Below, one piece after another: positions 1 to 12,500 of a DNA stretch of 64,000 nt. Source of the DNA: Hypomesus transpacificus (Eukaryota; Chordata; Actinopteri; Osmeriformes; Osmeridae); assembly GCF_021917145.1 (NCBI RefSeq), contig NC_061081.1:8580100-8644099 (forward strand). Direction: 5' to 3'. Made by a program: the position numbers and the translations under genes. Each line of letters begins with the position of its first letter. The stretch's first letter is position 1. A model generated the notes under the pieces. The model had not been told where the DNA came from, searched no databases, and saw only the letters and a program-made list of their open reading frames with translations.

Positions 1-559
1 CAGATGAATCAGCAGTAACTAATGGTGTGAATGCTATGTAAGTATGTATATTCTAGATGAGGCTTTACATGTGCTTGTATGTGTGTCGTATTTGTGTGTG
101 TGTGTTGTAATTGTTTGTGTGTGTGTGTGTTTATTGGGTTGACTCGTTGCTGTATGTGCCAAGCTCCTGTCCCACTGTAGTTTGTTTTATCACTGCTCCT
201 CCATGTTTGTAGTTCTATCATCTATCGTCCATGTTTGTAGTCTAATGAAACCAACATGACTTCCTCTCCATGCTGAGTCATTAAAACTACACGCAGGTAA
301 ACTTATGTGTCATGATTTTTTTGCAACAATGTGTGCATGTGTGTGGACTGGACTGACTGAATTTGAAGACATACAAACATACTGGAGCACACTGCTACAT
401 TGTAACACACACACATATACTCAGGTGCATCCTGATTCAACCTGGTTCTTTGCAAGAGGAAACATGGAATGCCAGGTGCTCATGAACCCATATAGCTACA
501 GTCTGCGTCAGATCAGGTATGCAGCCTTTCCTCCCCTGCTGAGACAAACCTGTTCAACA
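1..559. other. No gene recognised; TG-rich upstream sequence
   Basis: Contains a TG-rich microsatellite stretch at about 90-131 and two near-identical copies of a short phrase (ccatgtttgtagt) near 202 and 229. Short open frames here lack any family resemblance or splice support. Confidence 0.5.
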
Positions 560-697
560 AGGATTCAGGATTAAAACCAGTTTAAGCTTGATGAAAGAAG
601 GAGTGGCTCTTGATGTTTTGGGAATATGTTTATACGTCAACAACTTCCTTCACGACACCGGAGCAGGATTAACAGCTACTGGGAAAGGCCTCACAAT
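560..697 (+). other. Candidate non-coding first exon of the NLRC3-like gene
   Basis: A possible splice donor (CAAT|GTAAGTTG) ends an exon at 697. A second 5' UTR segment, from about 1013 after a CTGCAG acceptor, leads into the coding start at 1117. The left boundary is a guess; no TATA box or CpG island was seen. Fish NLRC3-like genes often have a spliced leader region, so this is plausible but unproven. Confidence 0.3.
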
Positions 698-1012
698 GTA
701 AGTTGTTGGTGTTTTCTATCTAAAATTGAAACATTGTTTGTCTGGCAAGGAACAGTTGTATTGAGGAGTGTATATGTATAATATTATCGTTCTATTCATT
801 ACATTTAGATTAAAAATGTGACGATAGAGAAGGACAAGCATACATAGCACACAAGCATACATAACTAATGCCAAAAATACTACAAAATATAATTATACTT
901 ATGGCCTCATACTAGAACAAAACTTGAGAAAAAAAGTCATTTCTGATCAACCTAAGAATGTATGTGTGCGTGCAAGCATGAATGATGTTAACATGTCATA
1001 TCCTCACTGCAG

Positions 1013-1116
1013 ATTGGATGGACTCGTCAAGGAGGTAGACGTCTTGTCTTTAGAGAAGCTATTGACCCCGTCTGCTTCAGGTGTGAGTCAGGAGAGGTCC
1101 TCCACCTGAGGCTGCC
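1013..1116 (+). other. 5' UTR part of the first coding exon, NLRC3-like gene
   Basis: An acceptor (tcctcactgcag) ends at 1012 and the sequence runs without a donor into the ATG at 1117, so the first coding exon is read as 1013-1202. The frame of the ATG upstream of MSLSGE carries no obvious longer family-like N-terminus. Confidence 0.4.
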
Positions 1117-4100
1117 ATGAGTCTGTCTGGGGAGAGAGATGAGGACAGCACTGCCTCGGAAACAGGTCCTTGTGAAGGGAGTCCCTGCATTGAATCTAAA
1201 ATGTGAGTTAAGTGATCGTTAAATAAGGCTGATGATTTTCTTCATGTTAGCTGAATCTTTGCTTATATTTACAGTATGATTCAGAGTAAACTGATTTTTT
1301 GGAGCTTTTCAATACCCCGTTGGTTGACTGAGCTAAGAATTAAGTTGCAAGCAGGAAGGAAAACAAAAGCCAAATCAAAAGATCTTAGATCTTCTGCTGT
1401 TCCCACATTGTGTGACTATCATGAGGACTATGTTGACGTTTACTGACAGAGTCACGCATGAGAGGACAGGCTCCTGTGTGCCTATGGAAGAGCCAATTTA
1501 CTTCAGACAAGAACCCTTTCCAGCAGGAAGGTAAGGGTATTTTATCTTCAGGTTTGCTTCGCACTTTGCTATTCTATTTTATCCATCTTGGCTTAACATG
1601 TAGACAGATCACATGCTATTGACTGGAAATTTCTTCAAAACAAACACGGAGCCATGGCAGCTGGTAAGGCTAGTAGTAGGCCTACTAGTGAAAGAGGAGT
1701 CATTTGGTCAGGGGAGGAAATTACGGCACTTCTAATCTTCTCCATGCCTGTCTCCTTAGCAATCCCTCTCAGTCGCTTTTAACATCTACTTTGGTTTTCC
1801 GTGGACTCAAATACCACAGGAATGTAGCAGCAGCCTATGGACGTTTATTAGACTCTTTATTCAAATGTGTTTACCTGGCAGAATTGCTGAAGAATTATGA
1901 GTATTCATCCTAAAATATTGTATATTATATTGGGTGACTTCTTAAAAACTTTCATTATATGAAAAAAAGGGAAGTAGTAAAAAGGAAAAGAGTCCAAACC
2001 CAATGTGAAGGTTGCCGACATGTGGACCCTTTTACAAGCATGTGTCACATTTTATTTTAACGTCATTCTTAACAAAATAGTGTTTACCATCTAACTAATG
2101 TTGAATGAAGATAATACCCTGTAAACATTTCCTCTTATGGATTTCATAATTCCTGTCCTGAGCACTCACATAATGTTTGTCCACAACAGTGACCAATTTA
2201 AGAAATCAGAATCAAACCATCAAGATGACGTAATCGCTATTTTCAAGGTGGGCTGATAACATGGATTTGCAGCAATTACTTTTTTTAAATGTACATATAA
2301 TACAATACTTCAAATCAAATAATCTATTTTAGTTGCTAGAACAAAACGTCATCACTTTAGTCAGGAAACATCTAAAGATATTCCGGGGGCTTCTACACGA
2401 AGATTACCCAGAGTCCTTTGAGAGTCAAAAGAAGGAGGAGGAACCAGTTGATGCTGAGTTTGAAAACACAGTCAGAGATGGAGCTCTGAAGATCACACTG
2501 CATGTCCTTAGGAGCATGAACCAGAACAAGATGGCCGACACACTGGAGAAAAGTAAGAAATCTGGCATTTGACCAATATTTAGGTAGTGCATACAAAATA
2601 TATAGAAGTTGCTTTGTGGATGAATGATTGTTGTACTACTGGGAGTAAATTCATGGTCTTTAATCCAGATGAACTAGTTGCTGTATGTCAGCGTCAACTG
2701 AAATGCAGCCTGAAGAAGAAATATCAGTGTGTGTTTGAGGGAATGGCTGGCCAAGGAAACCCAACACTCCTTAACAACATCTACACAGACCTCTTCATCA
2801 CAGAGAGTGGCAGTGGGGGGGTCAATAATGAACATGAGGTCAGACAGATTGAGACAAAATCCAGGACACCGGCAACGGCAGAGACACCTATCAAGTGCCA
2901 GAACCTCTTCAAACCCCTTCCTGGACAAGGAAGATCTCCCAGAACTGTTCTGACTACAGGTATTGCTGGCATTGGAAAAACAATCTCTGTGCAGAAGTTC
3001 ATCCAGGACTGGGCAGAAGGAAGAGCCAATCAGAACATCCAGTTCATCTTTCCACTTCCTTTTCGAGAACTGAATTTGGAGAACGGAAGACAACATAGTT
3101 TGATGTCACTTCTCCATCTCTTTTGCGCAGAAACCAAAGATTCAGGAATCTCCAGTTATGACAAGTACAACGTCCTGTTTGTCTTAGATGGTCTGGATGA
3201 GTGTCGACTTCCTCTTGATTTCACAAACAACAAAATCTGTTGCGATGTCACAGAGACAACCTCAGTGGACGTGCTGTTAACCAATCTGATCAAGGGAAAA
3301 CTGTTTCCATCAGCTCTACGCTGGATAACATCCCGACCTACAACAGCCAATCAGATTCCTTCCGACAGTGTTGACTTGGTGACAGAGGTACGAGGGTTCA
3401 ATGATCTACAGAAGGAAGTGTACTTGAGGAAGAGAATCAGTGATGAGAACATGGCCAGCAGAATCATTGAACACATAAAGATGTCAAGGAGCCTTCACAT
3501 CATGTGTCACATACCAGTCTTCAGTTGTATTGCAGCCACGGTTCTAGAGAGACTGTTGAGAGAAGCTAAGACTGGAGAGATGCCCAAGACTCTGACACAA
3601 ATGTACACACACTTTCTGGTGTATCAGACCCAACAGAAGAACCAGACGCATCCAGGAGTTCACGAGAGAGATCCACCCTGGGATAAAGAGACTGTCCTGA
3701 AGCTGGGAAAACTGGCCTTCAAACAACTTGAAAAAGGCCATCTGATCTTCTACGAGGAAGACCTGAGAGAGTGTGACATTGACGTCACAGAAGCCTCAGT
3801 GTACTCAGGAGTGTGTACTCAGATCTTCAGAGAGGAGCGTGGGCTGTACCAGCGGAAGGTGTTTAGTTTTGTGCACCTGAGCATCCAGGAGTTTCTCTCT
3901 GCTCTGTATGTCTTTCTCACATTCAAGACGAGTGGACAAAATCCTCTGGTCAAACACGTGAAACATTCATTTTCACTGAAAAGAAAACCAGAGATTGACT
4001 TACACAAGACAGCTGTGAATCAAGCTTTGGAGAGCGAGAATGGACACAGAGACCTGTTCCTCCGCTTCCTCCTGGGCCTCTCACTGGAATCCAATCAGGC

Positions 4101-6820
4101 TGTCCTACAAGGCCTTCTGACACAGACAGGAACGACCCCACAGACCAATGAGGAGACGGTCAAGTACATCAAGACCAAGATCAAGGAGAATCCCTCACCA
4201 GAGAGGTGCATCAACCTGTTCCACTGTCTCAATGAGCTGAGGGACTGCTCTCTAGTGGAGGAGATCCAAAGCTACCTGAGCTCAGGAGATCTCTCCCAAG
4301 CCAACTTCTCATCTACACAGTGGTCAGCTCTGGTCTTTGTGTTGCTGACCTCAAAAGAGAAGCTCAATGTTTTTGACCTGAAGGAATACTCCAGATCAGA
4401 AGAAGGTCTTCTGAGACTGCTGCCAGTCATTAAAGTCTCAAAAACAGCCTTGTAAGTACAGTTCCTTTAGTCCTTGTCTTATACACTAACATCATACTTG
4501 GTACAAATTTGTTGGAGATTACGGTCAATTGTTTTTATCGTTATTTTTTGTGTGTTTAGGCTGAATAAATGCCATCTCACACTGAGATCGTGTGAAGAAT
4601 TGGCTAGAGCTCTCAGCTCTAACTCCAGCCACCTGACAGAGCTGGACCTGAGTGACAACAGCCTGGAGGATGCAGGAGTGATACATTTATGTGCTGGGAT
4701 GAGTCTACACAGTAGACTGGAGACACTCAGGTTTAAACGTTATGTCCATTTGTGTTCAATCAGTATTATGTCTTCACAATAAACATACTCATTGCAATGT
4801 CCTGTCTAGGTTGAACAAATGTTGCCTCACAGGGAAATGTTGTGAAGTGCTAGCCTCAGCTCTCACCTCAAACACTCACATGAAAGATCTGGATCTAAGT
4901 AACAATAACCTGCAAGATTCAGGCCTGAAGCTGCTCCATGCTGGACTAGAAAACATTCAGGTGTTGAGGTGAGATATTGTTGTGGGAACGTAACTAAAGC
5001 ATACATATTTCTATGGATTGATACACAAGGTGAACGCCAAGGCTTCAAACAACAACACGATTACTCTATTCTGTGATGTTTGCAAACCTGGAGAACACTC
5101 GCCTAACTAGCTCTTAGTGTGTCTGTAAAAGTAACGATGGTTCCAATAGGCTTGTTATACACCCTCTGTAGCACTTCTTCAGCTGACTGCTAAAACAATA
5201 CACCATTTTGGGTTCTAAATTTCAAATTGGTATCAGAATAAATTGTTTGTTTTGCCCATACTAAGGGGCCTTGATGATATATCATGTTATCTTCTGTCAA
5301 GGCTGAATGCATGTCATCTCACTGAGAGAAGCTGTGAAGAGTTGGCATCAGTTCTCTGCTCCACTTCCTCCCACCTGAAAGAGCTCGACGTGAGCATGAA
5401 CCCCCTTCAGGATTCTGGGGTGATGCTGCTCTCTGCTGCACTGGGTAATCCTCAGTGCCGACTGGAAACACTGAGGTTTGCTTTATTTAACGTTGATTAT
5501 TTGGGTATGCTGTTTACAGTACTGTCTTAAGATCACAATATGTGAACATTTTGTTTTCCCTCCATTTCCTAACTAGTTTGTGTGAGTGTCAAATCACAGA
5601 GCAAGGCTGTAAGGCCTTGGCCTCTGCTCTCGTCTCAGAATCCTCCCACATGAGAGAGTTAAACCTAAGTGACAACAACCTGCAGGATTCTGGTGCTAAA
5701 CAGCTCTCTGCTGTTCTAGGGAATCAACATTGTAAACTGGAGACAATACAGTGAGTTTAATAGAGCTGAGGAATATCCTTTTTTACTGATACACTTTTAC
5801 TTGTTCAAGTGAAATTATCATTGTCATTAATGAACAGGTTGTCATTCTGTGGTGTTGGAGAGGAAGGCTGTGCCTGTTTGGCTTCAGCTCTGAAGTCTAA
5901 CCCCACCCACCTGAGACAGCTGGACGTGAGTTATAACCACCCAGGAGACTCAGAACTGATACTGCTTTCCTCTGCACTAAAGGATCCCAACTATAAACTC
6001 CAAACACTCAGGTGAAAACTGCCATTTATGTAGTTGATTTAACAAACTGACTTAACAAAATGTTAATACAATTCCTTAATAAATCATTTAATTTCTCTCT
6101 CAGAGTTCAGCCTGCAGGGCTATGCTGGTCATTAAGAAGGAGTAAGTTTATATGCATTCTGCATTAACTGCACATTCACACGGAACGAAAAGCATTGCTT
6201 TTAGTGAACCATCATTCAAACTGCTACATGTGGCAGTCTGCTTGCTTGTATCAGCGACCACATAGATAATGGTTTATTTTTCCTTGTTTTCTCCATTAGA
6301 TGCCTGTAATCTCACGCTGGATGTCAACACTTCACACAGAAACCTGTCTCTGTCTGATGGGGGCAAAAAGGTCACATGGAAAGGAAAGAAGAATTCCTAT
6401 TCTGATCACCCCAAGAGATTTACAGACTGGTCCCAGGTGCTGTGTAGAGAGGGCCTGACAGGGAGCTGTTACTGGGAGGTGGAATGGAGTGGGTTAGGGG
6501 GCCACATCGGAGTGGCATATGAAGATATCAGCAGGGCTGGGAAATTGCATGACAGTTTGATGGGGCACAATGATAACTCATGGTGTCTAAGCTGCTCTGG
6601 TCACACTTACACTGCTTGGCATAGTAATATAAAGACGTGCATAGACGTGCCGATGTCCAACAGAGTCGGAGTGTATCTGGACTGGCAGGCTGGCAGTCTC
6701 TCCTTTTACAGCATCTCTTCTGATACGTACACCCTCCTATACACATTCCACTCCACATTCACCAAGGCCATTTACCCCGGGTTCTGGGTTTGGGAAAAAA
6801 CATCCATGTCTCTATGTTAG
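1117..6820 (+). CDS. NLRC3-like NLR receptor (FISNA-NACHT-LRR-B30.2), complete
   Basis: Cytosolic innate immune receptor of the large teleost NLRC3-like (NLR-C) family. Exons by eye: 1117-1202, 1450-1530, 2190-2247, 2333-2552, 2669-4451, 4560-4730, 4810-4968, 5302-5475, 5577-5750, 5838-6011, 6104-6141, 6300-6820. The first three short exons and exon four (to about residue 148) form the N-terminal region with a helical segment; this makes 12 pieces counting the 38-nt linker exon. All junctions are GT/AG and phases agree, giving 1212 aa without a stop. FISNA starts near residue 150. Walker A GIAGIGKT is residues 246-253 and Walker [10 protein letters not shown] about 318-326. Winged-helix and helical parts run to about 742. 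Five single-LRR exons of 57, 53, 58, 58 and 58 codons follow, nearly all ending in LETLR-like sequence. The last exon is a PRY-SPRY (B30.2) domain, about 1040-1212, with YWEVEW and VGVYLDW motifs. The start MSLSGERDE is typical of the family. Ligand is unknown. The gene looks functional, but expression is not shown by sequence. Confidence 0.92.
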
Positions 6821-7406
6821 TCATGCAGGATTCAAAGAAATGTGATTGATATGTCAAATTTGACTTTCTCTTAAGTCTTGTAGACAAGAACACACACAGG
6901 AAAGTGTTTTATCTTAAAGTTAACAATAATATGTGTTCTGTGTTTGGGTTATTTTGACTGTGAACAGACCAGTGGTGTTTCACTGCAAGCTGTATGACAT
7001 TCCACCCACTAGAGGTCATGTTTTTGTTAAATCAAAGCTGTTATCTTCAACTCCAGTAAATGTAGTCTGCATTACCTCATCTACCACTGAGTTGGTGCAT
7101 ACTGATGTACCAAAGACATACTTTATATACTGTAATGGAAAAAACTTCCTGTTCATATTTTCAAATGTGGGTGGGACAAAAAAAAATTATAACTGAGGAT
7201 GCTGCTGTTAAATATAATTTTCTTAGTAAAAAGTGTGTATGTGTGTGGGCGGGCAGGGGGCTGATAGATTTCCAGGTCACATACCTTGCATTGGTTTATT
7301 GGCGGGCAGATCAAATAGTGTACTGAATCTCATCGCTTATAGTGCAATGTTAGATTGTTTGGTTCACAGTTGAAAGTGATGAGCATTACTTCACAATATG
7401 GTTGAC

Positions 7407-7412
7407 AATAAA
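7407..7412 (+). terminator. Poly(A) signal, NLRC3-like gene
   Basis: AATAAA is the first canonical poly(A) hexamer after the B30.2 stop codon at 6818-6820. It implies a 3' UTR of about 600 nt ending near 7430. A second AATAAA on this strand lies at about 7617. Confidence 0.55.
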
Positions 7413-7569
7413 AGGTATCTGTGATTATAGAGAAGGAAGACACATGCAAGTTTTATTATACTTGTATATTGTATTGTTTCTGTATTTTGTATTGTCAGTC
7501 TACCACTTAATCACATTTTATTTAGCAGCTTTATTAATAATGGACAAAGAACAAAGAAAGACACAAGCA

Positions 7570-9574
7570 CATCAAAGAAGCAATCCTTTATTTCTAGTGC
7601 TGTACACAAAAGGGCCAATAAACATTGATGGAATGGTTTACCGTGTGAGTGAGAGAGGGTTTTACACCACAATATCCCACAAAACTGGTTTGGTTGAGAT
7701 ATGTGAACATATCCAAACTGCGATAGCTGACATCACACAACTTTACTGACTGTTGTTCTAGAAGGTCTGAGGAAGGAAGCCTGTCACTAACCTACACAAC
7801 ATGTGCACTCATACAACACTAAGAGCATCATTATACAGTAGAACACATTTCTAAAGTGGTTTGAACTCCGTTGGAACAGCACAGTCTAAATCAATGTCAC
7901 TAAAACGGTTTAATTACAAAATGTTCAAGTTGCATCACATTTGTTGTTTATCTGAGATCTTAACACAAACACAACAGACATGTGGGCACTTAATTTTCAT
8001 TTGGCATCACAAATAGAACCATGAACTAGAGGGGGAGGAGGGTTAAAGTTTTAAATTAATAACAATTTTAACGTACAAAATTGCTGAACTTGTCATCAAA
8101 TTATACGTCGAAATAAACATCTAGATAAGTCAAGGGCATTGAGAAACAATAAATAATAAAACTACCAAATAAACAAGAGGCCAATATTTTGCATGTTCAG
8201 TAAGTGGCTTTCCATTTTCTTGAATTTAGTAAGGTTTGTAACAAAATACTACAGTACATCAGTTGTCTCCCTTGTCTTGTTGTCATTAAGTCTACCTCCC
8301 GCCCACTCACTCAAATTGTGTTGACCAACTGTGTTTTTGTAGAACTGAAGATGTTTCTAGAACTGAAGCTGTTCTTACACCACAGAAGCAGACATAACAT
8401 CACCATAAAGTCACCAGTTGATTATTGTGATATTTCATTTTATGTGATGGTGTGGATTCAATTAAGCATTCAAATACATGTAAGTATCTCTAAAAAACTG
8501 AAACTTATTTCAAAGAACTTATAAGGTGTGTTGCATCAATATTTGATGGAATACCAAACATTCTTCTTCTATGGTTTACCATCTAAAGTCATGGAGAAGG
8601 TTTTACAAATGTTTGTTGATCTGTGTCATGTGTAAGTGATCTGAAGGTTATTGGCCTACATTGCATGCATAGAAATTCCATGCTTTAAAAAGTACCCTGC
8701 TTGTGCAGTATTGTGTTTGATTTAGTGTATGTAATTATGACATTGTGACCACAATTGAACTATTGTTTAATTTATCATGGAGAAACTTTGACCACCCAAT
8801 TCTGTATCAATTTACAACCCCTTGAAAACCATAAATTCACCTGAAACATACACCTTTGAAACTGGTCCGTGATAAAACTATGAGTAACATTTACTTAAAA
8901 TTACTGTGTTAACACTATACCCTAGTTAATTTACATAATGTGCTATGTCACAAAAATAAATAACAAATGTAATAGAGGCTGCAACTTAAACGTAATTCCA
9001 GACTATCAGTTTACACTATCCGAACAACTGTCTTTTCAACGGGATGTATTAAAGCAGGGGGCTTTGTCCCTTGCATAAAGAACCTCCCTCCACCAATCAG
9101 GCATCAACTTACAATCTCTCCCACTTACAAACAAGGACCGCCTCTCCCCGACACCGCAACGCTCAACTCCGTTAACCATTATTTAATCATTCAATTATTC
9201 AATTTCCCTTTTTTCAGGGGAGACATACAGAGGACTGTTTCAGACATGAGTAGGTTTGTAGCAGCTGAATAAAAAGCACCTAGTCCCTCATGTTCCAGAT
9301 TACTTCAAGGTAGGGAGGAAGAAAGGGCGCACGTCTGAAAATTTGAGACATGCCCAGTTCTCCTCCTCTGCACTATGAGGGATCAGGTGAGGAGGAGAGG
9401 AGAAAAGAGGCCATGGAGACACACAAGGTGAAAGGTCAGAGTGAAGGCTTCTGCATGGCACCAACGATGGCGTTAGGGGAGGATGAGCAGATAAGTGGAT
9501 GAGAAGCTAATCTGTCCATTGCTCCACAGTTTGTGTGTGCGTGTGTGTGTGCACATGCGTGGGTGAGAACAGGG
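7570..9574 (-). other. trim2: trim2 3' UTR (inferred)
   Basis: About 2 kb of AT-rich sequence between the trim2 stop codon and the first AATAAA on that strand. A CA/GT-rich patch lies at about 9530-9560, close to the stop. Long 3' UTRs are usual for TRIM2. The end point is inferred only from the hexamer. Confidence 0.45.
7588..7593 (-). terminator. trim2: Poly(A) signal, trim2
   Basis: TTTATT on the plus strand is AATAAA on the trim2 strand. It is the first canonical hexamer met downstream of the trim2 stop at 9575, giving a 3' UTR of roughly 2 kb (about 7570-9574). No coding sequence was recognised within that UTR; short open frames there look random. Use of this site is inferred. Confidence 0.5.
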
Positions 9575-12500
9575 TTACTGCAGGTAGCGGTAGACCTTGA
9601 AGCAGTGGTTTCCAGAGTCGGCCACCACCACGTGACCATCGGAGGTGAGGGCCAGGCCCTGGGGGCCGTACAGGGGGTCTGCTGAGGTGTTGATGTAGGA
9701 CAGGAAGGAGCCGCTGCCGTCAAACACCTGGGTCACACACAGGGGGAGCGAGGGAGGGAGGGAGAAAGAGAGAGAGTGGAGAGAAGAAGATGAGAGAGAA
9801 GAGAGAATAAGAGAGAGAGAGGGACAGACAGATAAAAGATACATAAATACACGAACGCAAATGATCCAAAAGGATCAAACTGTCTAGAGACTATTACATT
9901 GGAAAGAAATCTAAATTGTCACCTGAATACGACTGTTGCCCCAGTCTGCTACTATGATGTTGCCATTGATATCCACAGCCACTCCTGTAGGAGCATTGAA
10001 CTGGCCGTTCCCCTCGCCATTGGAGCCAAACTTCAGCAGGAATTCCCCCTCCGTGTTGAACACCTTCACAGAGTGGTTATGGAAGTCGGTCACGATGATT
10101 TCATTGTTGTGGTTGACCGCAGCAAAGTGAGGTCCTGGAAGGAACAGGTTCAGAAGAGACTGAGGTTGGGATTTGGTCAGTTTGGCATTAACTGGAATTT
10201 GACAATGGAAATGGTTTGCAAACATGATAAAACATGAACATGCTCACACACACCTTAAAAAGCAATGACATTCAAGACAATAAGGCAACACAAAGGGAAA
10301 GTGAGCCCTTTTTGATAGAATGTCCCTTCACAAGGTCAAAAGGTCAGAAGCCAAAGGTCATGGCTCTTGACTGGGCGTCCTAGCCATATTACGATCCTCA
10401 TACTGCATGCAGGTGTGAGTAAGGTCAGAGGTCAGACAGGAGGAAAGGGGAGGGCACTTATTACCATTCAGTGTACCTGCAAACTGCCTGTCGCCGTTGC
10501 CACGGTTACCAAACTTGGTGACTAGCTTGCCGTTGGGCTGGAAGATGAAGACACAGCAGGCCTTGTTGTCCACGACGATGATGTGCCCGTTCCTGTCCAC
10601 CGACACGCCTTTGGGACCCATCAGCTTGCCAGAGCCTATCTTAGTCTGGAGGAAGACAGGAAGTACAAAGAGTAATGAAACGTAGTCAAGACTCTTTTCA
10701 GACTTACATCTGAATGGATTAGTAGCAGCTGTGTATCTGAGCTAATACTTTCCCCTATCCAGTCACGTTAGATCGGATACTATCCCAAGGGGAGGAGGAA
10801 GGAAGCTACCGACACTTTTAGTTCTGGAGTTCTACTTCCAAGAATTCTAGAACACTTATAGAGTTCTAGTTCAAAGGCAGAGGATACTAACTACACTGCA
10901 AGCCTACAGGCTAGCTGATGGTAGTAAGGTAAAGGAAGCTGAGGGTCCTTACCTTGAACTTGCCGTCGCTGGAAAAGATGCTGACCCACTTGTTATCATA
11001 GTCAGCAATGATGATGTCACCGTTGGGGTGAACCGCCACGCCTGTCGGCCGCTGCAGTTGCCCCGGAGACCGCCCCCTGACGCCGAAGCGGCTCTTAAAC
11101 TGCCCGTCATTGGTGAAAATCTGTAGGCGCCAACACACACAAATGCATCCATTCAAGCACACACACCAAATACTCTTTAATTACATCCTCTTGAATATTT
11201 GATCTACAACTATATTTGCTGTGGACCTACTGACCAACAAGTAGGAAACAGTCACTTGCACACAATAAATAAAGTGACCAAGTGTAAGTTTCCCATACCT
11301 GGACACACTGGTTGTTGCTGTCAGCGATCAGCACCTTGCCCTGGGCCGAGGAGGCCACGCCCTGTAGGTTTGTGAACTCTCCTTTGTTTCTTCCCTTTGT
11401 TCCTGGAGAGCAGAAGTGACCGGAAACTTAATATCAGTCCATCCTTCCTCAAACAATAATATAACAGACTGTTAAATTAATAACTATAGTGGATATCTAG
11501 ACAGTATTTTGATTCAGCCTGGATCCTTGTCAACTGTCTTGAGTTGCTGTTGCTGTTCCAAAACATTAGTCGCACAGTGGTGACATGTGATGGTGACAAA
11601 AAATACAGCTCATAATAGCTGAGAATAATACACTAGTGGTTTAGTTAACACTACTGTTTGAAGTCAGAGAGGTGTTTAGTTCACATTATAGAAAAAAAGA
11701 AGGTGAGAAGGAGAGAGAGAAAATGAGGACAAATTTCGAATCAGAGCACCGGGTCGAAATCTATATCAAAGAAAGACAGCTGGTCTTTACCGATCCTGAA
11801 GATGAGATCGTCCTCAATGGGGTTCTCTTTCCTCTTCCCCGTGCTGTACATGCTCGCTGGCCTCTTGATGGCCTTCTGCTTCACATGCCCGCTCCCCGGC
11901 GACTTCAACCTCTTCTTCACGCCGTCAGAGGTCGGCGATACGTCCGCCGACTTGGTGGCCCTGATCTTGAACGGGCTGCCTCTGATGTGCTGGTCGTAGA
12001 GGCGCAGCGACAGCGTGAAGCTTCCCTCCTTGGCAGCAGTGTACAGGTACTCGTACGTCCCGTTCTTGTTGTCCAGTATCTCGCCGTCGCCGATGCTGCC
12101 CGTCGGCGTGGCGATCTCTGCCGTGATGTTGGCGTTGCCCATCTTGCACAGCTCGCCGTCTTTGTCCTTGGTCGTGATGGTGACGGAGGTGGGCAGGCCT
12201 GCCACGCACTGGCGCAGGCCCTCGCCCGTGGCCACCGTCTCGGACGCCACGGCGTTGGTGGTCACGATGGTGCCCAGGTTGTGGATGGACTTCTTCAAGC
12301 CGTCCGTCTCCACCAAGAAGTCGAGCTGGTGGTTCTCGCCGGGCTGCAGGGGCAGGTCTTGGATGGCCAGCTCGCTGAGACGCTCACTCATCTGCTTCTT
12401 CACCAGCAGGACCTCGGCCTCCGTGCCGTGGCTCAGAGCCTGCTCCGTGAACCTGCAGCTGCTTTTGATGCCCTCCTGGCCTTGCAGCAGGGTGTCCAGC

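Noticed and set aside
7402..7749. 115-codon plus-strand frame after the NLR
   Set aside because: Overlaps the poly(A) signals of both genes, shows no domain and begins in NLR 3' UTR.
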